Below, in pieces: positions 34,962 to 46,366 of a stretch of DNA of 64,000 nucleotides; within the stretch, counting starts at the first letter, position 1; every line of letters starts with the position of its first letter. Origin of the DNA: CAZMGV01 sp964621525 [NCBI: uncultured bacterium] (GTDB lineage Bacteria > JAGRBM01); the NCBI GenBank assembly GCA_964621525.1, contig CAZUMS010000004.1:1-64000 (forward strand). Reading direction: 5' to 3'. A model generated the notes under the pieces. The model did not search any database, had not been told where the DNA came from, and was given only the letters and a program-made list of their open reading frames with translations. Made by a program: the position numbers and the translations under genes.

Positions 34962-35234
34962 ATGGACTGGAAAATCTTCATGGGCACGTTTACCACGATC
35001 TTCATCGCCGAGCTGGGAGACAAGACACAACTCGCTGCAATCACAGCAGTTTCCCAGAGCAGGAAGCCCCTGCCTGTGTTTCTTGGGGCGAGTGCCGCAC
35101 TGGTTCTGGTGACACTGATAGGGGTTCTGTTCGGCGCGGGCCTCACCCGCCTCGTCCCTGAAGCAGTCCTCAAGAAGATCGCCGGCGGCCTGTTTATCCT
35201 GATTGGAGCGCTGGTCCTGATGGAAAAAATCTAG
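34962..35234 (+). CDS. Half-size GDT1/TMEM165 (UPF0016) family cation transporter
   Basis: The protein is 90 aa with three hydrophobic segments and a single family signature ELGDKTQLA (residues 17-25), whose acidic residues bind the cation. Full-length GDT1/MneA proteins have about 190-200 aa and two inverted copies of the E-x-G-D-(K/R)-(T/S) unit, and export Mn2+ or Ca2+. This one carries only one unit and no partner copy is adjacent, so it must dimerise with itself or with a protein encoded elsewhere. The frame is open upstream, but the ATG at 34962 has AGGAG 6 nt ahead and begins right at the family N-terminus (MDWKIFMGTF). Confidence 0.9.
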   Translation: MDWKIFMGTFTTIFIAELGDKTQLAAITAVSQSRKPLPVFLGASAALVLVTLIGVLFGAGLTRLVPEAVLKKIAGGLFILIGALVLMEKI

Positions 35235-35365
35235 GAAACCGCCTGTCTTCTGGGGCATATGCGAATAGTACCCGTGTAACAACAGGACCGGTTTGCCACT
35301 TCCAGCCCTGCACAGCTAGTTACCGGGCCGGATCCGGAGACCCCTTCCGGCCCCACCCATCGTCT

Positions 35366-36745
35366 ATGCGAGCTGTCTTCACCGCCATCTTTCTCATGTC
35401 CGTCCTTGCCATCGAGTGCGTCCGGTACGGCTGGGCGTGGTTCTGGACGCTGTTCATGCCGGCCGGCCGGCGGCGGACCGAGCGGCTCCGGGCTCAGGGG
35501 CAGGCTATCGCCCGTTTCTGCACTAATACGGGACCCACCTTCACGAAGATCGGGCAGATTCTATCGAGCCGCCCGGACATTCTGGATCCGGTCGTCATCC
35601 AAGAACTGGAGATGCTCCAGGACCAGGTGCCGCCAGTGCCGTTCGGTCGGATCCGCCACACCATCGAAGAGGATCTTGGAAAGCCCCTGACGGAGATCTT
35701 CGCCCGGTTCGAGGAAACACCCCTGGCCGCTGCCAGTGTGGCTCAGGTTCACCGGGCCTGGCTCGGCGACGGCACTGCCCTCGCCGTCAAGGTCCAGCGG
35801 CCCGGCATGAAAGATAAATTCGAGAACGACATCCTGGTACTGAATTTCTTTGCGAAGCTTACCTCTTTCATTCCCGGCGTGAAAAACCTCCGCCTGCCCG
35901 AACAGGTAGAGGAATTCGGCACGGCCCTCCACAGCCAGCTCGACTTCAGGGGCGAACGGGACAACAACCGGTTCTTCGCCGCCACCTTCAGGGACATTCC
36001 GTGGGTGCGGCTGCCGCTCGTTTATGAGGAATTATCCGGCCCGCGGGTCATCACCATGGAGTTCGTCGAAGGCCGCAAGGTGCCGGACTACATCAAGTGG
36101 CGGAAGAGCCCGGACACCGAGCTCGCCATGCGGCTCTATTCACTCTACCTGCTCATGTGTGTGGAGCGGCAGACACTCCACTCGGACCTGCACCCCGGCA
36201 ATCTGCTGATCGATAACGACCGGCGGATCGTCATTCTGGATACCGGGCTCGTCTACCGGGTGCCCAGGCACTATGCCCAGCGTTACCTCAGGCTGATCCT
36301 CTCGTTCGGGACCTACGACGGCCACCTGCTCACGCGGGCCTATCTCGAAGGAACGGGCGATATCGAGCCGGCCCGCCTCAAGATCATCTCCGACAAAACC
36401 CATGAGCTGACCCAGCGGGTGCTTCAAATGGACGTGACGAAGCTGGATCTTTCCGGCGTGTGGCAGGACATCATGGCCCTGCTCCGTGACCAGGGGGTCA
36501 CGTTCGACCGGGAACTCACCCTGATCGCAGTCACGGATGCGACCTTCTCCGGCATGGCGCGCCAGCTCGACCCCCAGTTCGATTTCTTCACCTACATGGT
36601 GAAGGAAACTGCGCGCCTCATTTTCGAGAAGAAGGTACTTCCGGCGGACGACCCCTTCCTGAAGGAAGCCCTGTCGATCCAGATGCAGGGCGGCGCAAAG
36701 AAGGTCTGGGAAGAACGGAACCGCCTCAAGGCGGCCTCCGCCTGA
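35366..36745 (+). CDS. UbiB/ABC1/AarF-family atypical kinase-ATPase
   Basis: This is a protein-kinase-like ATPase of 459 aa. In E. coli and mitochondria the family supports ubiquinone synthesis and lipid handling. Family marks are the KxGQ motif in TKIGQILSSRPDIL, the alanine-rich nucleotide loop PLAAASVAQVHRA (in place of a glycine loop), the Lys in LAVKVQRPG, the catalytic loop HSDLHPGNLLI, and LDTGLV at the DFG position. A hydrophobic N-terminal stretch (residues 5-32) may anchor it to the membrane; the usual C-terminal helix pair is not obvious. No quinone-biosynthesis gene is in the window, so the pathway is unproven. Confidence 0.92.
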   Translation: MRAVFTAIFLMSVLAIECVRYGWAWFWTLFMPAGRRRTERLRAQGQAIARFCTNTGPTFTKIGQILSSRPDILDPVVIQELEMLQDQVPPVPFGRIRHTIEEDLGKPLTEIFARFEETPLAAASVAQVHRAWLGDGTALAVKVQRPGMKDKFENDILVLNFFAKLTSFIPGVKNLRLPEQVEEFGTALHSQLDFRGERDNNRFFAATFRDIPWVRLPLVYEELSGPRVITMEFVEGRKVPDYIKWRKSPDTELAMRLYSLYLLMCVERQTLHSDLHPGNLLIDNDRRIVILDTGLVYRVPRHYAQRYLRLILSFGTYDGHLLTRAYLEGTGDIEPARLKIISDKTHELTQRVLQMDVTKLDLSGVWQDIMALLRDQGVTFDRELTLIAVTDATFSGMARQLDPQFDFFTYMVKETARLIFEKKVLPADDPFLKEALSIQMQGGAKKVWEERNRLKAASA

Positions 36746-36754
36746 ATCCGCCGC

Positions 36755-37633
36755 TCAGCTCTCGATAAAATCGCGAATCGTTTTTGCCAGCGCTACCGGC
36801 TGGTCGTAATGAACCATGTGGCCCGCTCCGGGCACCACCACGTACCGGCTATCGGGGAAACAGATAACCCGGTCCTCGAACACCTGCCGGTTGAACTCGC
36901 TTTCCCCGCCGCGCACGCACATGACCGGACATGTGACCCGCGACCAGAAAGTCTTCGCCTGCTCGAGGTTGAACGGGTTGGGATTCATCACCTTATGCAC
37001 CGGATCGTGCGCGAAACGGACCTTGCCATCGGGGCCCTGCTCGCCGATCTCTTTCGAGAGAAATGCGGCGAACTGCCGGTCCAGCTTCGGGTACATCTTC
37101 ACGAGGCGTTCAGCGATGTCGCCGAAGCCGTCGTAGGGTTTGGGTTTCTTGTCCCGGAACTTGCGGTACTCGCCGATCCACTGGCGGTAGCGGTCCGGGG
37201 CCACCTGCGGCCCGATAGGCGGCGGGCCGAGCCCTTCGATATTCACATATTTCACGATCCGCTCGGGGAATGCGCCCGCGTATAGCGAGCTGACCATGCC
37301 GCCCATGGAGTGGCCCACAAGGACGAACTTCTCGCCGCCGGGGAGGAGCCGGTCCACGACTTCGGCGATATCCTGCACGTAATCGGGAAAGTGATAATCA
37401 CCGCCCCGGAGCCAGGACGAGCGGCCCATGCCCCGGAAATCAAACGAGAAGCACCGGTAACGGTCCGAGAAATGGGGAATAACCCGCGCCCAGGCAGCTC
37501 CGAGGTCGAGCCAGCCGTGGCAGAACAGGATGGCGGGTGCAGGGGCCGGCGGCGCGGGCCATGAGAGGCAGTGGAGCTTGAGGCCCGGCAGTTCGAGCCA
37601 GCTATGGGATGGTGGATGGGTTTTTTCATTCAT
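36755..37633 (-). CDS. Alpha/beta-hydrolase fold protein
   Basis: This 292-aa cytoplasmic hydrolase has the canonical blocks: oxyanion region FCHGWLDLGAAW, FDFRGMGRSS, nucleophile elbow GHSMGG (Ser near residue 114), an acid late in the chain (FEDRVICFPDSRY region) and the catalytic His in GAGHMVHYD. A cap domain of about 80 residues (YVNIEGLGPPPIG... to FNLEQAKTFW) is inserted after strand 6. Esterase, epoxide hydrolase and C-C hydrolase activities all fit. It is convergent with the UbiB-like gene and divergent from the glyoxalase II gene 65 bp away. Confidence 0.9.
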   Translation of the reverse strand: MNEKTHPPSHSWLELPGLKLHCLSWPAPPAPAPAILFCHGWLDLGAAWARVIPHFSDRYRCFSFDFRGMGRSSWLRGGDYHFPDYVQDIAEVVDRLLPGGEKFVLVGHSMGGMVSSLYAGAFPERIVKYVNIEGLGPPPIGPQVAPDRYRQWIGEYRKFRDKKPKPYDGFGDIAERLVKMYPKLDRQFAAFLSKEIGEQGPDGKVRFAHDPVHKVMNPNPFNLEQAKTFWSRVTCPVMCVRGGESEFNRQVFEDRVICFPDSRYVVVPGAGHMVHYDQPVALAKTIRDFIES

Positions 37634-37698
37634 CGCGGGGTGAGCCTAACGGATCATCCGCCACTTTCCGAGACGCCGGGTAATGATAAGATGGAGGC

Positions 37699-38475
37699 AT
37701 GTCGCTCGATATCGTCCAGCTCCCCCAGTGGCAGGATAATTATGCCTACCTGATCGCCGACCCGGCCACGGGTGAAGCGGCCGTGATTGACGCACCCGAG
37801 CCGGGGAAGATCCCCGAAGTCCTGAAAGAACGGGGCTGGCGCCTCACGGCAATCTTCAATACGCATCATCACCCGGACCATGTGGGCGCGAACCGCGCTC
37901 TGTTGCAGATGTTCCCGGAGCTTCGCGTCACGGGCCATGCTTCGGACCGGCAGCGAATTCCCGGAATGACCGGTCCGCTCGAAGACGGGGCCCGGGTATC
38001 GCTCGGCCGGGAGACCGGGACCGTGATGTTCGTCCCCGGCCACACGTCGGGCCATATCGCGTATCTGTTCGGCGAAGATCTTTTCTGCGGCGACACCCTG
38101 TTCGCGGGCGGTTGCGGCCGCCTGTTCGAGGGCACCGCCCGCCAAATGTTCGATTCGTTATCGCGGCTCCGTGCCCTGCCGGAGAGCACCCGAGTCTGGT
38201 GCGCCCACGAATATACCCAGAGCAACCTCCAGTTTGCCGGAACCGTGGAACCCGGAAACCCAGCCCTGCGTGAACGGATCCAGGCTGTCGCCGCGGCCCG
38301 GGAGGCAGGGCACCCCACGGTCCCCTCGACCATCGGAGAGGAAAAACGGACCAACGTGTTTCTCCGGTGGGATTCGCCCGAAATCGCGGATTACTGCCGC
38401 CGCTCCGATCCGGCTGCCGAGGACAGTTCCGTCAACCGTTTTGCCATCGTCCGCAAGGCGAAGGACAGATTCTAG
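37699..38475 (+). CDS. gloB: Hydroxyacylglutathione hydrolase (glyoxalase II)
   Basis: It hydrolyses S-D-lactoylglutathione to D-lactate and glutathione in methylglyoxal detoxification. The 258-aa length is typical. The binuclear metal motif THHHPDHVGAN is at about residues 54-64. PGHTSGHIAY, FCGDTLFAGGCGRLFEGT (bridging Asp) and WCAHEYTQSNLQFA (His ligand) follow. The C-terminal glutathione-binding region (about 180-250) includes TNVFLRW. GGAGG directly before ATG 37699 supports the start. No gloA is nearby. Confidence 0.94.
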   Translation: MSLDIVQLPQWQDNYAYLIADPATGEAAVIDAPEPGKIPEVLKERGWRLTAIFNTHHHPDHVGANRALLQMFPELRVTGHASDRQRIPGMTGPLEDGARVSLGRETGTVMFVPGHTSGHIAYLFGEDLFCGDTLFAGGCGRLFEGTARQMFDSLSRLRALPESTRVWCAHEYTQSNLQFAGTVEPGNPALRERIQAVAAAREAGHPTVPSTIGEEKRTNVFLRWDSPEIADYCRRSDPAAEDSSVNRFAIVRKAKDRF

Positions 38476-38480
38476 TATCT

Positions 38481-41400
38481 CTATTTCTTCAGCTTCTGGA
38501 GAATCGCCCGGGCGATCGGGGCGTTTGGGTGATTCGGCGCGAGCTTGAGGAACCGCTCGTAGGAGTTGATCGCCATGTTGTTCCGGCGCTCGGAGGAGTA
38601 GAGCTGCCCGAGATAGTAATGCGTCTCGGCGTTGTTGGAATCGAGCAGCGCCGAACTGGCGAACGCGGAAATCGCCTTCGCCGTCTGGTCGCTCTGCATG
38701 GCCGCCATGCCGAGATCGAACCAGAGTTTCGCATCGTTCTCTTCTATTTCGCAGGCTTTCGTGAGCAGGCGCAGGGCCTTCGCATACTGGCCCTTGCGGA
38801 GCGCGGTGCGCCCGTCCTTTGCGTAGTCCACCTTTTCAGCGGCATCCGGGACCGCAGCAACCGCTACCGGGACGGGAGCCGCAGCGGCAGGTGAAGCCAG
38901 CCGCCGGGCAATTTCTTCCAGCTCGCGGCGGGTCCGGTCGCGGGATTTCGCCTGCTCGTAGGCGACGCGGGCACCCGTGAGATCCCCGCGCTCGATCAGA
39001 ATCATCGACTTCAAGGCCAGCAGCCAGGCTTCGAACACCGGGTTCGTCCGGATCTGTTCGCGGTCCAACAGCGCATCCAGCTCGGTGAAGGCGAGGTCGA
39101 ACTCCCGGGTGACCTTCACGCGCAGGTCCACGCGCTCAATCGCCGGGCGCGGATCCGATGGGTCGGCCCGTTCGGCCAGCGACAGGGATTCAAGCGTCCG
39201 TCCATTGCTGCCCGCCCGCCTCTGGCTTCGTGCCACGATGAGGAGAGCCGGTCCGTGGGCGGGATTCGCCTGGGCAATGCGTGAGGCCCACAGCTCCGCC
39301 TTCGCAGAATCGCCCGCCGCAAGATAGAGCCAGCCAAGTGCATAGGGGGCGATAATCTCGTCTGGTGCCGTGGAAGCCGCCGCCGACAGAACGCCCGAAG
39401 CCGCATCGAGCTGGCCGCTGCGTCCCTGGGCGAACGCCCGGATAATGGTGGCAAGCTGCTGATCCCCGGGCGAAAGGGCGGAAGAGGTCTCAAGCGCTGA
39501 GGCAAGCTGGCGGGCCAGTTCAAAGCGCTCCCGGTAAATTTCGAGTTCCGCCTGTACGAGCCGGGCATCCGGTGTGTCACGCACGTCGGCTCCGAGCCGG
39601 TCGAACTCCAGGGTCCCCTGCGTCACAAGACGCGAATCCTCAAGCAGGAATCCCTGCCGGGCCACGGCGAGGGCGTGACGCAGGGCCAGCCCGGGAGTTG
39701 CGCCCGAACCCGAACGGTCGATCTGCTGGATGGCCGTGCGAAGTTCCTGCGGTGCGTAGGCAGCGAGCAAACGGTCCAGTGCTTCCGGCTCCGGCGCACC
39801 CTGCTGGGCAATCGGGAGCCGCGCGGCTGCACCTGAAAGCCGGTCAAACATGGGCTTCAGGTAGCTCGTGAAAATGAATGTCCCCGCTCCAGCAACAACG
39901 AGCAGCGTGACAACGACGCTCACGGCCACGGCGATAACGATGGACTGATGGCTGGAAGCGGCCACACCCGGCACCGTGACCTCGTCCTCCTTGTCCTCGT
40001 ATTCCTCGGGAGCCACCTCGTCGAGCCTGGGTTTCGGCTTCGCGGCGGGTGCAGCCTGGAGGGGTGGTAGAGGCGGTGTGAGTGGCTGCTGGACCGTAGG
40101 CGGCGGTTCGGGAGCGGGCGCCGTCTTCGCCGGGGGTGCCGGAGGAGGCGGTGCAGGCTTTGAAGCAGCTTTGGGAAGTGGCGGAGGCTTCGGCTCTGCC
40201 TTGGGCTCGGGCTTTGGCTCCGGTTTGGATTCCGGCTTGGGCGGAGCCGATTTCGCCGGTTTGGGGGGCGTCGACGGTTCCGGGGCCGGGGACGCTGCAG
40301 CGGCCGAAGCTGCTGGGGAAGGTACGGCACGAAGGTGGCGCGCCCGGGCCGGCTGAGAACTCTCCGGCGAGGCGAATTCGAAATCACCTTCGTCCGCCCC
40401 GCCTTCTGCAGCCGACACCTCGTCGAACATCTCCCGCATCCGGCTTTCCGACAGGGGCGACTCCGCCTGCTTGGGCACCGGACGGAAGCCCGGGGTCGTC
40501 GTATCCGGCGGCTGACGAACGAGCTCGGGTCCGTCGATCTCGATTTCGATACCTTCGCCCGACGATTCGATGCCGGGCTTGCCCGGCGGCGGATCATCGG
40601 GGATTACCTTTGCCATCGTGGCTTGTGGATTCGGCCCCGCGACAGTGATCGTGCCGTTCGGATGGGTGACGAGATTGCCCTTCTCCGCCTGAAGCTCCTT
40701 GAGAAGCCCCTGAAAGTAGAACTTGGAGATAATGTTGAGGGCGGGCAGGTCGTCGAGGCCGCACTGGTCAGCGACGTCCAGAATCGAGTTCTTGCCGTTG
40801 AACAGCTGGATAATGTCGCCGGCCCTGCTCGGAAAGCCCTCGGGATACTGGTCCAGCAGTTCCTGCGGATCGATGACCAGCACGGTGTCGAGCGGCGGAA
40901 GCTGCTCGGCGAGCCGCTCGAACTCGTCGAGGCGGCGCATGCCCTCCATGATGAGCCCCTGCGTGGAGAGCTCGATGGTCTCACTGCGCTCAACGGGCTT
41001 GAAGTCGATCTTGAAGCTGCCCTCGTTCCAGGTGAGCAGGCGGTACACGGCGCGGGCACCGGTGAGATGCCCGCACACGGCGTCGATGATCCGTCCGTTC
41101 AGGACGTACATGATGCCGTCCTTCGAGCCGGAGTTGAGCAGAATCAGACCCGTCTTGCGGCCGATCTCGATGGTCTGGAGTAGGTCCACGACGCCGAGGT
41201 CGGAGAGCGATCCCTGGAACATGTTCTGCTGGTCGACGCGCTCCAGCGATTCCTTTTCCTTCTTCTGGAGCAGCAGTCTTACGCGGGCGATGAGTTCGCG
41301 GATATAGATCGGTTTCGTCAGGTAATCGTCGACACCGAGCTCGAGCCCCCTCACCTTGTCCTCCACGGACCGTTGTGAGGTAAGGAATATGAACGGGATC

Positions 41401-41630
41401 ATGGCGAGCTTGGGATCGTCCTTGATCCTCTGGCAGAACTGGTAGCCGTTCATCTTCGGCATCTTCACGTCCGAGATAATCAGCTCAGGCACCGAGACGG
41501 CGACCTTCTCCAGCGCGTCGATACCGTTGGAGGCGATCGTGACCGAGAAGCCCGCCTTCTTGAGGGAGATCTCGAGGACCCTCAGGCTCTTCTGGTCGTC
41601 GTCGACGATGAGGATATGCTGCTTAGCCAT
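38481..41630 (-). CDS. Membrane-spanning response regulator: receiver, PATAN (DUF4388), TM helix, TPR domain
   Basis: This 1049-aa protein starts with an intact receiver (residues 1-125: VDDD, phospho-Asp in LIISDVKMP, LTSQ, KPI). A PATAN/DUF4388 domain (about 135-260; MFQGSLSDLGVVDLLQTIEIGRKTG) and a small helical module follow. Residues 436-555 are a long Pro/Lys/Ala/Glu linker. One transmembrane helix lies at about 562-584 (IVIAVAVSVVVTLLVVAGAG), and 450 residues of TPR-type helices end the chain. If the receiver is cytoplasmic, the TPR part is periplasmic. The protein could therefore link cytoplasmic phosphorylation to envelope assembly or motility machinery. No kinase is adjacent. lon lies 90 bp upstream on the same strand. 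Confidence 0.9.
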   Translation of the reverse strand: MAKQHILIVDDDQKSLRVLEISLKKAGFSVTIASNGIDALEKVAVSVPELIISDVKMPKMNGYQFCQRIKDDPKLAMIPFIFLTSQRSVEDKVRGLELGVDDYLTKPIYIRELIARVRLLLQKKEKESLERVDQQNMFQGSLSDLGVVDLLQTIEIGRKTGLILLNSGSKDGIMYVLNGRIIDAVCGHLTGARAVYRLLTWNEGSFKIDFKPVERSETIELSTQGLIMEGMRRLDEFERLAEQLPPLDTVLVIDPQELLDQYPEGFPSRAGDIIQLFNGKNSILDVADQCGLDDLPALNIISKFYFQGLLKELQAEKGNLVTHPNGTITVAGPNPQATMAKVIPDDPPPGKPGIESSGEGIEIEIDGPELVRQPPDTTTPGFRPVPKQAESPLSESRMREMFDEVSAAEGGADEGDFEFASPESSQPARARHLRAVPSPAASAAAASPAPEPSTPPKPAKSAPPKPESKPEPKPEPKAEPKPPPLPKAASKPAPPPPAPPAKTAPAPEPPPTVQQPLTPPLPPLQAAPAAKPKPRLDEVAPEEYEDKEDEVTVPGVAASSHQSIVIAVAVSVVVTLLVVAGAGTFIFTSYLKPMFDRLSGAAARLPIAQQGAPEPEALDRLLAAYAPQELRTAIQQIDRSGSGATPGLALRHALAVARQGFLLEDSRLVTQGTLEFDRLGADVRDTPDARLVQAELEIYRERFELARQLASALETSSALSPGDQQLATIIRAFAQGRSGQLDAASGVLSAAASTAPDEIIAPYALGWLYLAAGDSAKAELWASRIAQANPAHGPALLIVARSQRRAGSNGRTLESLSLAERADPSDPRPAIERVDLRVKVTREFDLAFTELDALLDREQIRTNPVFEAWLLALKSMILIERGDLTGARVAYEQAKSRDRTRRELEEIARRLASPAAAAPVPVAVAAVPDAAEKVDYAKDGRTALRKGQYAKALRLLTKACEIEENDAKLWFDLGMAAMQSDQTAKAISAFASSALLDSNNAETHYYLGQLYSSERRNNMAINSYERFLKLAPNHPNAPIARAILQKLKK

Positions 41631-41720
41631 TCGCCGTCCGCCGGATCCGCTTCTCCAAAGCCGGTCCGGCCGTATCCCCGTGCGTGCCGCCGTACCGGCT
41701 GGCGCGCCATGCCATGAAAC

Positions 41721-44153
<2,433 letters not shown>

Positions 44154-44228
44154 GGGTGCTTTCGTGGAAAAGCTCCTCGGCGGGCGGCCTCTCACGGCCC
44201 GCCGGGGGCTGCAAGGGCGGCCTTCCGG

Positions 44229-46301
44229 CTATCGGTCGAGAGGGATGAACTCCCTGCCCTTTGCCTCAAGCATTACCAGCGGGAGTTCAGGGCGTCCGTC
44301 CCGGTGGAACCGGATCCGGCCGCCCAGACCAGCGTACCCAGTGGAAGACGACAGACGCAAGGCCAGCCCCGTGCGGGAAGCAATTCCAAGACGCCGTGCG
44401 GCATCGGCAATGAGACCCACCGCGTCGTAGGCCCGGGCCTCGAACATGGCAGGGGGTTTTTCGGGCGGCGGCGCACCGGGGCCGGTCTGGACCTCTTCAG
44501 GCTTTTTCGGCGGCGGCAGAAAATCAGCGACAAATGCCTTGGCCCGCGGATCGTCAAGCTGGGGGCTGAACCCGTCAACGATGATCGACCCCTCGGCCTG
44601 TCCCCCGGCGCGGTTGAACAGCTCGGGGTCGTTCCATTCCGAAAAGCCGAGGATCTGGCCGCCCTTCACTTCCCGGAACGTGATCTGCGGCAGCAGGAGC
44701 CCCACCTTCGGAGCCGTTCCGGCAATAAACAGGGCATCGAAATCGACCACCGGCGGATTTGCCGAGCGCTCTCTCGGCTTCAGGCCCTCATTATTCTCGG
44801 TAGCCGCGATCCAGGCCCGTTCGATGTCTTCAACCCGTTTGGGGCTGTATGAAGACCAGCCTTTCAGGGTCCTGTTCCGCTGGGATTCGTAGCGCCGAGC
44901 GTCGGGCCAGTAGAGCCCGGTAAGCCTGTGAAGCGGCAACTTGAAGTCGGCAAGCTTGCTGTCGTAGCGCTCCGCCCCCACCAGGCGGCCGCCGAGCCGT
45001 TCAACCTCGGCGACATAGTGGCCGAAGAGCGCTTCCCCGAGCGGACTGTCCGGGTAAAGGACAGCAAAGTTCTTCAGCCCCATGTCCGTGCGGGCATATT
45101 CGACGAGAGCGGAGATCTGCTCGTTCGCCGTGGGCAGCATCCGAAAGACGACCGATCCCTTGCCCGGAAGATCGTCCAGTGGAGAGAGTGCCAGCATCGG
45201 CAGGCCCAGTTCCGATGCCCGCTGGGCAGCGGCCTTCACTTCGGAGATGCCAATGGGCCCGATCACGGCCACGACTTTCTCCGCTGAGGCCAGGTCGTTC
45301 AGGGCCTTCACGGCTTCCTGCGGGCTCCCCGCTGTGTCCTTCACGATCACTCTCACCGTATCGACGCCTCCGCCCTGCGCGGAGGTATGCTTCACCGCAA
45401 CCTCGATCGCCTTGCGCGCCCGTGCGGCAAACATGCCGAGGGCGCCTTTTGCTGACAGGGGAAGCAGCACGCCGATCGCCTTCGGGTCGATCTGGCTCGC
45501 CTGCATGAGATCCCGCCGCCGCGTCTCCATGAGCCGGGTGCGCGGGTCGCCGGGGAAACGAGTGAAATACCGCTCGATCACATCGAGGCTTCCCTGGAGG
45601 TTCTTCGCCTGGAGCTTCAGTTCGAGGAGCCTTTCGAGCAATGCCGACTCGTAGAACGGCGGGAGCTGGGAGGAACGGAGTTCCTGCTCCACCCGCTCTT
45701 CGCTTTCAACCTCGCGAGCCTCATCGATAAGCCCCAATTCAAGCTGCGTGCGCTCTCCGCCGGGCCTCAATACCTGCCAAAGCCCGAGCCGCTCGGCATG
45801 AGCCTCGGCATCGCGCCCCAGCCCCCGGAAGGCGAGAATATTGAGCCGGCGGATCTCGGCCGCCTGCGGCGCAGGCAGCGCATTCGAGCTCACCGGTCCG
45901 AGCACCCGGAGCGTGTCTTCGAAACGGTCGGCCAACGCGTAAATGGCCGCAAGCCGGAGCCGGGCGGGAATGGAATCCTCGATCGTCGCGGACTTCTGGA
46001 TCGACGCCTCGAAGGCCTGCGTCGCCAGTTCGGTCCGCTCCTGCTGCTCAAGAATCACGCCACGTTCGAACTGCGCCCGCGGCACGAGCGGCGAATCGGA
46101 ATACTCCTGGAGGAACTTCTGCAGGTGGTCCAGAGCCCATTCCTGGTCACCCCGCCGGATCGCCTCGTCCGCTTCGCGGAACAGCGCCTGCTCCCCGTTC
46201 TGGGGGGCGGGTTCCGCTACCGGCGGGACTTCCTGGGCGGCGAGATGTTGCGCCGGAAGCCCGGTGGCAAGAACGGCCATGAGGATCAGGGACTTTCTCA
46301 T
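44229..46301 (-). CDS. LpoA/YraM-like periplasmic protein: TPR region plus type 1 periplasmic-binding fold
   Basis: This 690-aa exported protein has a signal peptide (MRKSLILMAVLATGLPAQHLAA) without a lipobox. Residues 35-290 are TPR-like helices. Residues 300-690 form a type 1 periplasmic-binding (LivJ-like) fold beginning IGVLLPLSAKGALGMFAARARKAIEVAV, then VKDTAGSPQEAVKALNDL, VVAVIGP and GLPMLALSPLDD. The same combination occurs in LpoA, the outer-membrane activator of penicillin-binding protein 1A, but LpoA is a lipoprotein. Here the role could be peptidoglycan-synthase activation or small-ligand sensing. It is divergent from the cardiolipin synthase gene (65-bp gap). Confidence 0.85.
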   Translation of the reverse strand: MRKSLILMAVLATGLPAQHLAAQEVPPVAEPAPQNGEQALFREADEAIRRGDQEWALDHLQKFLQEYSDSPLVPRAQFERGVILEQQERTELATQAFEASIQKSATIEDSIPARLRLAAIYALADRFEDTLRVLGPVSSNALPAPQAAEIRRLNILAFRGLGRDAEAHAERLGLWQVLRPGGERTQLELGLIDEAREVESEERVEQELRSSQLPPFYESALLERLLELKLQAKNLQGSLDVIERYFTRFPGDPRTRLMETRRRDLMQASQIDPKAIGVLLPLSAKGALGMFAARARKAIEVAVKHTSAQGGGVDTVRVIVKDTAGSPQEAVKALNDLASAEKVVAVIGPIGISEVKAAAQRASELGLPMLALSPLDDLPGKGSVVFRMLPTANEQISALVEYARTDMGLKNFAVLYPDSPLGEALFGHYVAEVERLGGRLVGAERYDSKLADFKLPLHRLTGLYWPDARRYESQRNRTLKGWSSYSPKRVEDIERAWIAATENNEGLKPRERSANPPVVDFDALFIAGTAPKVGLLLPQITFREVKGGQILGFSEWNDPELFNRAGGQAEGSIIVDGFSPQLDDPRAKAFVADFLPPPKKPEEVQTGPGAPPPEKPPAMFEARAYDAVGLIADAARRLGIASRTGLALRLSSSTGYAGLGGRIRFHRDGRPELPLVMLEAKGREFIPLDR

Positions 46302-46366
46302 CAGAGCCCGATCCTGACGAACGCGAAACCGGTAGACAACCCCTCAGGACAGGGTAATCTGCCTCT

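Noticed and set aside
40000-40330. Short repetitive DNA resembling a repeat array
   Set aside because: It encodes the Pro/Lys/Ala-rich linker of the receiver-PATAN-TPR protein in frame; there are no spacers or constant repeats, so it is not a CRISPR array.
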